Notes under the pieces: model-generated
What the model was told of the DNA's origin: nothing
Seen by the model: the letters and a program-made list of their open reading frames with translations, nothing else
Database searches by the model: none
Program-made: the position numbers and the translations under genes
Part shown: positions 38,001 through 50,000 of the stretch, piece after piece
Layout: every line of letters starts with the position of its first letter
Numbering within the stretch: position 1 is the first letter of the stretch
Origin: Zeugodacus cucurbitae
Taxonomy: Eukaryota > Arthropoda > Insecta > Diptera > Tephritidae
DNA length: 64,000 nucleotides
Direction of reading: 5' to 3'
NCBI RefSeq assembly: GCF_028554725.1
Contig: NC_071671.1
Span: 67,264,001 to 67,328,000, forward strand

Positions 38001-41000
38001 CTCTAGAAATGCTTGTTTGTTTGTTTATTTGTTTTTGTACAAGATTAAGGTGACATGATAATCAATGACTGTGGTTCACAGCACACAAAAACAACAACAA
38101 CAACTTAGCTTCAAAGCTATTATGTACATAGAAAGCAAGTGTCTACAACAAAGCAACAGCGGATGAGAAAATTAGTCTAGCGTAGCGATACACTTGAGAA
38201 GTCACTGATAAATGCTTGTGAGCCGTGTGTTTGAGACGAGGGGATTCTTCGGGGGTTTAAAGTGCATTGTGAAGTCATTTTTTAAGTAATAATAGTATGA
38301 CTTTGAATTGAAACTGTCAGTGACTCGCATTTGACTGGATAATATTTAAATTTAGAATATTTTTATTACAGTAGGGCTTTGAAGTGATGGGGTGACTAAA
38401 TATTTTAAAATATTTGTATTAGAAAATTGAGTAGAATGACTTTAGCAAAATAATTGGAAATAAATAATGAATCAGAGAGCGGTTTTTCAGATTTAGAGAA
38501 ATTTGTTTACGATTATAGGATAGGCAATGAATGAACTAAGGTCTCGAGAGATGAACTAAGATCTCGAGAGAATGTGAAGAATATGAAAAATTAACAAAAA
38601 TTCTTCAAATATTACGTATGAGACTCCTCATACTAGATTGCATTTGACTACTAGTCTTTATGCTCGTTAAATGAGTGATTAGAAGTAAGGATAGCCGAAA
38701 AAATATTTCATTTCAGTGCTATTAAGGGCTTAGAACATTGAACTCTATATCTCATAAGAACCAATACAGTTTCATTGTTTCATATCTTAGAGAACCAAAT
38801 ATTCCAGAAGAGAAGCAATTTATTCCATAAACTTAACATTTTGACCCAAAGAAATCAAACAATTAACTATATAACCAACTTCCTCCAAAAAAATTAGTAC
38901 AACCAAAGTGGTTTTAGGCTTACACTTGATCGGCAAACCTAAAAAATCACTTAACGCTCAAAATGAATAAATTTTAAAAGCAAAAATTCCAATAAAAATG
39001 TTAAAGAGTTAAACGCTTGCAGCAGCAGCAGCGGATATCAATTGAGCGACAACAATATCGCAAGAAGTATAGTTTAAAAAAAAAAAAACAAAAAACAATA
39101 CGAAAACAATAACAAGAAATTAACGTGTTGGCGCTACAAGACGCGAAACGAAAAAGTTCATTAAACTGGTTTTACAGCGGCAGCGCAGCGTTGGCAGTGG
39201 CAAAGAGTCGGCCAAAGCAAGCAACCAGCAAGCCAACCAGCCAGGCAGGCAGCAGCCAGACCGCCAGCTAGACAACGCAAACAGCATTAGCGAATGACAG
39301 CGGCCGCGACAGCGCTAATAGCAATAGCAACAACAGCAGCAACATTTGCATATTTGGCCATCGAAAATGGGCGAGTTGTCTTCTCGTGTCGCGTTGGTTT
39401 ATCATTTTCAATTCGATTTTAAATATTTAGCTATTTTGATTCTTTTTTTCTGCTTCTTAATTTCACTGCTCTTTACTGGCATTTCGATGCCGAATTGGCT
39501 CATGCTTGAGGAATGCGCGCACGCACACATACACACGAAGCGTGAAATTTCCGTTGTTTCAGCACTTTACGCGTAGCAAAAACTCTATGCAGGTGATATT
39601 CTGCAAGAATTGCGTTTGCTCTTTCAATTAACTAATGGCATTTCTATGAATTTCAACACAAAACAAACACTTTTCACTTTTTATGCTTTGCCAGAACCGC
39701 AATTCTATTAGATTTCTAGCCGTTGTGATTTACAATGCGAAATTTGCTTTCAATTCAATTTCATTGTATTGTATTTAGTTATGCTCTTTCCGTGGCTTTT
39801 ACACATGCATAGTTCACTTTTCAATGACTCTGCTGGGCTTTGAGCTTTGTTGTTTGTGTAATCTATGTAGTTTCTTTTTTACTTTATTTCTTGTTTTTTT
39901 CCCCAATTCATATGCAGTTTCGCTTATTCGAATTTTCTCCGCAGACGTGTCAGTTTCGTTGCAAACGCGAGCTAAGACTGTTCGCGACCGCTGAGTTGGG
40001 GTATTTAAGCCAACGCTAGCGCTCAGAGTCTAGCTCAGCGTGAAGTCCAAAGTGATCACTTGCGCTCTGCAGACGCAAACGTGACGTGAGTGGCGGTTAA
40101 TGTGACTGAGACAGTGTGAATGGGAGAGTGTGTGCACAGGTAAGCTAAATGGTGTTGTTGGCAAAAACAAAACACCTGGGTTTCTCAATTTGAGTTTGGC
40201 TAGAGTGTGGTGGAAGAGCGGCTGCTTGAAATGAGCGTTGGTGTGGGACACGTATGTAGCTACAGGTGAGCGAACGAATTTGAAGTAAAAGATCAGACTT
40301 TTAATGTGCTCAGAGTTGTATGCACAGTCCAGATGAGAGAGAGAATTTAAATAAAATAAAATAAAATAAAATAAAATAAAATAAAATAAAATAAAATAAA
40401 ATAAAATAAAATAAAATAAAATAAAATAAAATAAAATAAAATAAAATAAAATAAAATAAAATAAAATAAAATAAAATAAAATAAAATAAAATAAAATAAA
40501 ATAAAATAAAATAAAATAAAATAAAATAAAATAAAATAAAATAAAATAAAATAAAATAAAATAAAATAAAATAAAATAAAATAAAATAAAATAAAATAAA
40601 ATAAAATAAAATAAAATAAAATAAAATAAAATAAAATAAAATAAAATAAAATAAAATAAAATAAAATAAAATAAAATAAAATAAAATAAAATAAAATAAA
40701 ATAAAATAAAATAAAATAAAATAAAATAAAATAAAATAAAATAAAATAAAATAAAATATAATAAAATAAAATAAAATAAAATAAAATAAAATAAAATAAA
40801 ATAAAATAAAATAAAATAAAATAAAATAAAATAAAATAAAATAAAATAAAATAAAATAAAATAAAATAAAATAAAATAAAATAAAATGAAATAAAATAAA
40901 ATAAAAATAAAATAAAATAAAATAAAATAAAATAAAATAAAATAAAATAAAATAAAATAAAATAAAAATAAAATAAAATAAAATAAAATAAAATAAAATA

Positions 41001-44000
41001 AAATAAAGTAAAATAAAATAAAATAAAATAAAAATCTTTTCCGCACACTGTTGTCGCAGCCATTTTACAGCCACTGTATTAATGCAACTCTAAGCAGTCA
41101 ACCTCAATTAATAGTACACAAGCTTTCAAAACTGTAATCATGGTTTTGAACTCCACTAATTGAAAGTTTGAGAAGCTTTTGTAAACTTCATTACCGAATG
41201 TTTATGTCACGACTATGGAAGCTTTGCGAATTTGTTAAATATTAAACTTCAAAGCGCGGTTTTAATAAACAGGAGGTTAGTAATTCAGGTAATTCAGCAT
41301 TAGACACAGAAATAAGCTTAAATTTTTTGTATTATGGCATACAACGAAAAACGTTTTGCGTTTTAATTTCATATTTCTTTGAAGCTCACAAACAGTTAAA
41401 AACATATATTAAACTAAGCAAACTTATATGAGCACTAAGAATTAATAAACATATATCTGCGTTTTACCTGGCACAGTTTCTCCATTGAAAGTGATCTGTA
41501 CGGTGTGTATGCCCGGTTCGTGTGGCGTGAAGCTGGCCACAAAACGTTGTCCGCCCAGTGAACGCACCGACGAAGTGACACGTCCACCATTGACCAATAT
41601 TTCTAAATTGCCAGAACCGGCTTTCGAGCCGTCAATCTCAAATTCCACGGGGCGTCCAATGGCACCGTTTGGTATATCTTGCACGCGTATAGCACGGGCA
41701 CCCGTGGCGCTATTCTCTATGGGACGAAATCGAGACAGCGAACTATAGCCATAATGACCGTTTCCGTTGCCACTACTGACACCGATACCGCCACCACCAC
41801 CAGAGGTGCGTTCAGTAACGACATGTTCGCTCGACTCCTTAACGGTTTTCGTATAACCACCCGATTTGTCGGTGTAAGTGTTATTCGAATGTGATTTAAC
41901 GGTAATGGCACTGGGTCTGTAAACATTAAAGAAATAACTGTTAAACTATTTTCTAAAATAGTATGACCGCAACTTACTTGTAACGTTCAGCATCGTCCAC
42001 AGAATCGCGTGAGCCACGACGATCTGAGTGATATTTCTGCTCTTGCAAGGCGAATTTATTATATTGTGTATTACGATGTGTTTCATGGTCGATGTCGGGA
42101 CGATTGTAGGAGAGGTCCGTGTTCAATTGCTTTTCTGTCATATTTGCCAAAGATTCAAGCGAATTATGTGAAAGCATATGTTTCGTTTTGTTAATGACAT
42201 CCCAGCTGTCACGACGTGCTGTTGCCGGTTTGATCGAGGAGACGCGCACATTCGAGGAATGATCGATGCGCGGCTCGGGCGAAGCGGTACGTCGGAGGCG
42301 TTCGGCAGTTGTGTAAAGTGAAGGGCTGGCACGTATATTCGAATCGGCAACATAATTCGAGGTCGATTTGTAAGTCGAAGATTTCTCAACGGTGCGAGAA
42401 GTCTCGTAATCGGAGCGATTTAGACCGTTCTGGAGAAATACAGTAATGAGAATAGGAATTGGTTATTGTACTATCTGAGTCCCTAGTTCTGGATCGAAGA
42501 TTTTAAGACATTATCATCTAAATATTTACTGTGATACTTGATTTTATATCTAAATGCAAAGAACGGGTCGATAAACTCCAAAAATGTTGGAGAGATATCT
42601 GTGAGGGCTCTTCCTTTCTTCGCTTACCTTATTCAAAGTTGTGACTGGGCTGCCAATGCGATGTGTGGCCGTCGAAATGTAGGCGTTGCTGGGCGAATGA
42701 CGTTGCACCGGGGAAATAGAGGTGTGACGTGGACTGGCGTTCAAAGTGCGCGCATTAGATTCGTACGGAATCGAAGTTTTAATTGTCAATGGACTGTGGG
42801 TGCGTACTTCACTCGAGCGTATCTGTGGGAAGTGCAACAAAAAGCAAATAAAAAATTTGCACATAGTGCCAGAAAGCTCATTGAGCACTTGAAATCGATA
42901 ACAATAACAATAGCAACAAGGTTAAAAACATTCAACACTGAAACAGACAAACATTTTGTTTGAACAACAAGACAATTTTAAATAAAACAACAATAACAAA
43001 TTATTTAATTACACTAGGTATCGGACTGAGACGTGAGGCGAAGGTTGTTGTCGACCTGGCGCTGGCTATGTGGCTCTGTTGCTGCTGTTGCATATGGGAT
43101 TGCTGATAGTGCGACGGCGGAGTGTCTTCATAGCGATCTTCGCGCGGTGGTGCTAACTTCAAATCACGATCATCGCGTTTGCGATGATATAGTTCATTCT
43201 CTTTGTCGTAGTAATAGTCGTTTTTAGTGGTGGACGAGGAAGAAGAAACCCTGGAGTCGCGACGTCCCGTATTAACAGTATATAGGTCGGCCGAGTTGAT
43301 GTATTTGGTAGTGGGAGAATTGTTGTAGTATTCACGCGAGGGGGGCTGGGGAGCTGGTGGTGGTGGTGGGGAAGTTGCCAATTTATCCTACACCAACAAT
43401 TTGGTTTTCAGCAGTGTTCGTGATGTGTGCGGGGAAGGTATAAATGTAAGGATACAAAAAACACAACATAGATGTGAGGGGAAAGAGAGTAAAGGTGTTT
43501 GGTTAGTGTTCACTGATTTTGTTTCTAGGTTTAGTAGCGGTTGCTTGAGTGCGAGGCAGTGTGGAGCGGTGCGCAGACTTTATTACAATTTCAGGTTAAT
43601 CACAGCGGTATGTTATTAGTAAATTAAATATATACAAACTACATATTTACACATTTCTGAAGGGCTATGGATAGCTCAACTCAGACGCGAAGTATGATTT
43701 TTAGCACATAATACCGTTACCAAGCTCATATCAATATTTCTTGTCTTCCCACTTACCTCACTCTCTCTTTTGTAGTAGCTGGATGTCGTGCGATAATCGG
43801 GCGTATCGATCTTCGGCGATATTGCCGGTGAATACGATCTTTGTCGCTCCGCAGCGTTGTGATTCAACAAGTCCCGACGCGAAAGAGATGATGTTGCCGC
43901 CGATGTTGTGTTTCTATAGTCATTGTGTCGGGTATTCGTGGTTGAGGTGTAATGCATTGAGGGACTCTCCGCGCGATGTTTGCTCTCATGCAACGGACTG

Positions 44001-47000
44001 CTGCGTGTTTTGCCCGAACGTCCTTTGGTGCCGACGCGCATAATGAACGGCGAACCCTTGACGTCGTAACCATTGAAATAGACGTAGACGCGATATTTAC
44101 CATTTTGACGTGGCATGAATGTGACTCTGTACTTATTTTCCACTATCTTCTCAATGGAACACACCAGCGAACGTTTGTCATGCACAATATCCACATGCAG
44201 TTCACCGGTGACACCAACACCACGTGCGTCCACCTCGAAGGAGTGAGCACGCAGTGGCATAGCGCCGTCTAAGCCATGCACCGAAACACCGCTGGCGTCG
44301 AAGACGGCGCAGGTGAAGGGACCACCTTGTATGTGTCGCCCTTGATAGGTGATGGCAATTTCCCAGATACCGGCTTCATCCGGTTTGAATATGGCACTGT
44401 GTCCTTCCTCGACCTTCTTCAGCGGGCAATTATGCGAGATGCCAGTCGGTGAAACGGCAGTGACCAGAATATCTTCGGTCTTTGGTGCGCCAGTTGCATT
44501 AACCAATACTTCGACCAGACTGCCCAGAGCACAGGGTGCCATGCCTGGGGGCGCAACTTGTATAAAACGTGGTAGCACACGGAAGAAATGTCCACCTAAA
44601 CTATCATCGCCAACTTCTACGAGTATTTCATGCATGCCATACTTTTCGGGTATGTAGACACCTTCGCCATGTGGATTAAGACGAACCGGTTGTGGCTGAC
44701 CGGATGGTGGCACTATAAATGCCTTCACCGAGCTAAGACTAACTTCGCGTGATACTACGTCGATACGGAAGTGCGTCTGTCAAATAAAATATGGATGGGA
44801 TTAAATAAATATTCACTTCTCTGTATTCTTGCGGAGTTTACCTGTTCACCGACACGTCCAGAGTTACTCTCCATCAAAACGGTGATCATGTCAGACAGTG
44901 GTGGTCGCGGTGGCACCCACTGCAAATGTGCGGCGTAGGCCATTATACCCAAATGCTCTACTTCAGGATTAGCCATATCTTTGGCTGTAAGTATAGGTTG
45001 CACTCCAAGACGCTGACCAGCTTCAACCGCCTTCCTTATGTTATTTTCGTAATGAAAAGGATCCGTGCTGAGTTTTTCTGGCGCTGGCGCCGGACCGCCG
45101 AGTCCCTTAATGATCTCACACATAACGCGACCATCATTCCAGTCGGTCTGTAACATAAAAGATTAAGGATTAGAATACATTTTGTTAGAGTCTCCAATAT
45201 GAATTACCGTAAAGTTCTTGACACTATCTTTAACCTGGGTATTAACCCAACGCATTGTAGCATTATAACCGGGGCCGCCCGGTTTCATGAAGTATGATAA
45301 ATATGTCATGCCGGATAATTCATCCAACCACGGTGAAGCCAAGTATGCCGGCTCCAGAACTCTTGGCACACCAAATTTACTTTGCGCCAAATTCATGGCG
45401 TTCGTACAATTCTGCACACTCTCTTTGGGATCCAGGGAACGCCAGTGTGGGAACAGTCCCGGCTGACAGTAATCCAACAGCGCAGCAAGGTTAACACCAC
45501 TATTCCAGTCGGTGGTCAAATTGCTGATTTTGCATTCGGGCAGCGCCGCTTGCAACCAGGCGAGCATCAGCTTCCTGGGCGGGAATTTACTGCGACCAAT
45601 TTGATAGCGTACAATCAGCGACCAAATGAGACCCAAAATGAGCTTCACATTGCCATTCACAATATCCACATTACCGATGTTGACAAGTTTGATGTGATCC
45701 TTTTCGATGGCATTCAATGCCGTGGTGGCATTCTCAAGATAATGATGTTGATTGGCTGGACGACGATTCCATGATGGCTTCAATGGACGGGTTTGCAGAC
45801 TTTCGACCAACGCGCACAGACAAGTGCCGTCACAAAAGTCGCTGGCCCAATCGATGACCTAAGCGATGAAGTAAAATAGGAAATATAGGAAATGAAATAG
45901 AAATTAGTAATAGTTTCAAACATTTCATAAAAATGTGTCTATAAATACGGAAATGAATACCTAATAAAATATGTTGCCTACATTTAGAGTTCTCTACCGG
46001 TGCTTCTACCGGAACCTCGAGAGTTTGAGTGTAACATTTTTCTAAATGCTTAACTTAATTGAGCGTCCTCAAATGCTACTCATTTGAAAGAGGAGGAGAT
46101 ACAAAGCATTTGAAATGTAAAACAAATAAGCGGTTGTAAATTTAAATATCTGAATAAATATTGCGCATTCACACATAATTAGAGGCAAATAGTTTGCCCT
46201 TTGAGCGAGTTAATTAGTTTGAGTCAAGCACTTTGACTTTTTAGACGTCTGTCTACTTTGTTACGCAAATAAATATGAATAAATTTTGTAATAACTAATT
46301 GCCTTTTTGTCGTGCCCATTGCGAAATATTGCACTCATAGTACATTTGTTAAAACTTACATAGTGTTCACACTGGGTAGAAAAGGCTGTAAGAGGCCTCA
46401 CACACTTTAGGCTTATATATTGGAGTTGAAAGGTAATTTTGAAGTGTAATAGTGACGCCTTTAATTTTTTTTCTTGGAGGGTGTGGCATGAAGGGTGAAT
46501 ATAAATACTAATAAATACTGCTTTCACTAGTACTAACTTTCAATGTGTCAAATATAAAGGGGTTTCCAATAGCGATATAAAAAACTTTTTCCAATACCCT
46601 TATCCTTTTCCTATTTCCTTAGTCCGATGGTCCGATTTTGAAACTCCAAACTTTCGCAGCATGCTATCCAAAACTGATTATAATGGAAAACCCTGTTTTT
46701 CATATATTAAATTCATATGCGTGCATTCGTTTACATCAACTATCCTAAATGAAACCCTAAAAACATGACAACATTTTCACTCTACTTTATGGATGCAGCG
46801 ACGTAGACTTGAATACGGGTCTAATTAGCGCCACAATTTTGGTGTTTGTGGCTTTGCGCGTTGACTTTGTTTGTGTGTGAGTCTTATTAGCACTAGTGTG
46901 TAGCACTTTTACTAGTGAATGTCGTCATTATTTGCTCACTGCTAGTGTAAGCTTGAGAATCAACAAATATGGGGCATGCTGACAACACCAACAGCAACAC

Positions 47001-50000
47001 CAACAATCACTACCAAAAGTATAGACAAACAAACCATTGGCGATGAAGGCGAAACACACACAAAACATGTAAAAGCCGAGCAAAGTAGAATTGGAAAAGT
47101 GCCGGGGAAAAATGGAAAATTATGCACAATAGGCTTTTGCAATGGCAAATAATAAATAATTACGAAAATAAATAGAGAGTTGAGCTGTATAGTGCTGTGA
47201 GTGAGGAACACGGGAGGTGAGTCGCAAAGTTGTCAGTGTCAATAAATATTGGAACAGTTGCGCAATTGATGCTCTAGAAGAGGCAGTCAGTATTTCAGCA
47301 TACATTTGCATTTGCAATCGAACCAACTAGTTTGGAACTAGTCCGATTTGTATCATGTGGGCTTCTTTATTATATAATTTACATAATTATCACATTTTAG
47401 AAAAAAATGTATACTCATAGCACTAGTTACGAAACTAGTTCAAATACCTCTATTTCCGGATGAGTTGAATAATTACATATTTTCTCCTAAAGTAATTATT
47501 GTAACACTTTTTAATTGCCATACATTTTTGAACTACTCGCAAACTAGTTGGGAATGGTCTAGTCCATTTTAAGTGACAATTTCATACATTTTGGGAGAGT
47601 TGACAGTAAAATTGTTTAATTACTTTTTCTGTCGTTTATATTTCATTATTGCAAAAGTTTGACTAATCTCTTCCCCCACAATCTAGTTCCCAAACAACAA
47701 CATATGACCGCACAGCTATATTACTTGCTAGGATACAGGCTTGCATGGCTCGCACATTCCACGCTAATCTACCCAACTGACCCACTTTGGCATTTATCAA
47801 ATAACAATCAGCGAAAACACACGCATGCATGTAGACAGTAACTCTAGTAAACATGTGTGTGTGTCTGGAGCGCAAATTCACATGCAATTACAATGGAGCC
47901 TCAATTTCATAGCAAAGTCACAATGTGACCGTTCGTGTTAACCTTACTCCAGCTCTGTCATATGAATTACAAATTACAAATAGCAAATTTCACATTTCAC
48001 AGCGAATTGCCGAGCTGCAGAGCCGCTGAGTTGCGAACAACGCGAGCGTGTGTCTCTGAGTTTCGATTGTCAGTTGGCCGAGTCAAAAGCCATTTACACG
48101 ACGCACCGTGCCTCCAAACCCCCGTACTGACCTGCGCCTATTCAAGTGCACCGGCGGCATTACAAAATTACACATTTACTCTCGCACACACACACACTCG
48201 CTCACATTTCAAGCAAATATTTATGCGCATAATAAGCGAAGCGGCGAGTGATGTTAAAAGCGGACAAGCGATCGTCTGGGTGTGGCGTCTGTCTACCTTT
48301 GCCCTTAACGGGCAATGACAGTCCGAGTGCCGCCTGACCGACTGTCAAATTGACCGACCGCGTGTGGCAGCGGTGCGGACGCAGATTTTACATGGATTAA
48401 TAGACGCTTTGTAATTCAATGTACTCTGGTGCAAAGGTGTTGCGGCGCTTCGTGCAATGTTGTGCAATTTCAAATGTGTTCATTGTAATTTTGGATTGTT
48501 CAAATTAATTTAGGAGGCGTCGAAAATCGAAAAAAAGAATTTAGTGGGTCTGGTTAGCTTTTTCAGAAATATTTCAGGCAACCGTTAACCGATGTTATAT
48601 CCCATTTTATCACTATTCCGTCATTAGCAGTAGTTCTGATGACAGATCGAATAATTTAACTCCATCACACTTTCTTAGAAGGTTTTAGTATGCATTTTAC
48701 TCAGATTCGCTGTACAGTATTCTTTTCCTATTGGTCTATACCTAACATTCTTGAAAAAATATGTTGAGTTCCCTTATAGATTTAAGTTATCATGGCTGTT
48801 CTCTCCGGATATCCAGGAAAACTTCTGCCTGAAGCCCTGTTTTCATTTATATGCCCAAACATTTAATTCTGATGTATCCACATAGTGGAGATGCCTACCG
48901 ACTCAGTCAACCCGAGACTTTATCGTTCAATCATTCCAGAAGTTGTGTCTATAACTTCGCATAAAGGTCCATTTTCTAAGAAAACGTAGTTCATTAGAGT
49001 CCTTAGTAGAGTTTCTACAATTCTAATTAAGAGTTATATGCTCTTGTGTTTTTGGAGTTAATATTTCAGGAGATCTCTACGGGAAAGGAGATTTTAAATG
49101 GCTTGGATTGGCTCAAAGGGGTAGGAAATAAGATTCAGAAAGCGCGAAAAACGAAAGTCGTCGTGTGCTTGGTATCTTATTTTTTGTGATATCTTTTGTT
49201 GGTTGACAGGCGCTGATTGCACTTCGAGATAGTTCTCAAATGAAGCTGTTTTATGAGTCTGTCTCAGTAATAAATACATTTCTCTCTCTTATCTCTATCT
49301 TGATATGTACCTCATACTTTCATAATTTCTACTACTTCGCATGCATCTCACTAACATGCAAGTAAAAGTTATTTGTCTAAGAAATTTCCCACATTTTTCT
49401 TTAAGCACATTCTTTAATAAGCACTAACATAAACAACATTTAGTTACGCTTAACGCATGAGAAATAAGTCAACCAAATGTAATTGCCACCAAAACATCAC
49501 CAGCAAATATTCACCACAACCAAAAGTGTAGATGAAAAAGTGACAACAACAACAACAACAATAAATAGCTCATCACTGACAATTATGAGAAGCGGAATTT
49601 CGGAGGAGCCTACAACAATAGCAACAGCGTTTGCATGCATATAACAACTAACTGAATCCCAAGTCGGTTGCCCTCAGCTCGTACTCACCGCCACTGCATC
49701 AGCAGCGCAACTGACAGGGACACGACACCGCCACACCGTTGATGGGCCATATGAATGTGTCATGTCAGCAACGGTAGCGGCAGTGGCGGCGGTAGCGTTG
49801 AGCGCCTCGCTTGCAAAATTCATTGGCCTGGACTCACTGGGGCGGCCTGTTAGTGGCATCCGCCGATGCGCGTGTGTGATCGCATATGGCGGCAGCAGCA
49901 GCTTCCATCACTGTCAACGCAACGCTTACACCACCAGCCGGTGTTGGCATTGTTATATTGTTTATCGCAAATACACACACTCACACACCGAGTTGGTGTT

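Larger units (their letters stand above)
19361..40348 (-). other. jbug intron 8 (main part of 22.1 kb): no exon supported
   Basis: Many short frames exist but none shows family resemblance or phase agreement with jbug. Contents of note: an (AACAT)n-like patch (23485-23570), a palindrome (23122-23159), an extreme A/T block (33790-34470), a (TA)n/(ATGT)n microsatellite (32026-32100), a 20-bp duplicate (38531-38570) and a possible opposite-strand promoter (about 40002). TTG/CAA and CAG-type runs are scattered. The size suits an intron with enhancers or an internal promoter, but no direct proof is visible. Confidence 0.6.

Noticed and set aside
40030..41074. Three long minus-strand frames (238-338 codons) made of ILFYF units
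   Set aside because: They are translations of the (AAAAT)n array in all three minus-strand frames; no gene.
47935..48318. Plus-strand 127-codon frame in intron 1
   Set aside because: No recognisable motif, no promoter or splice support.
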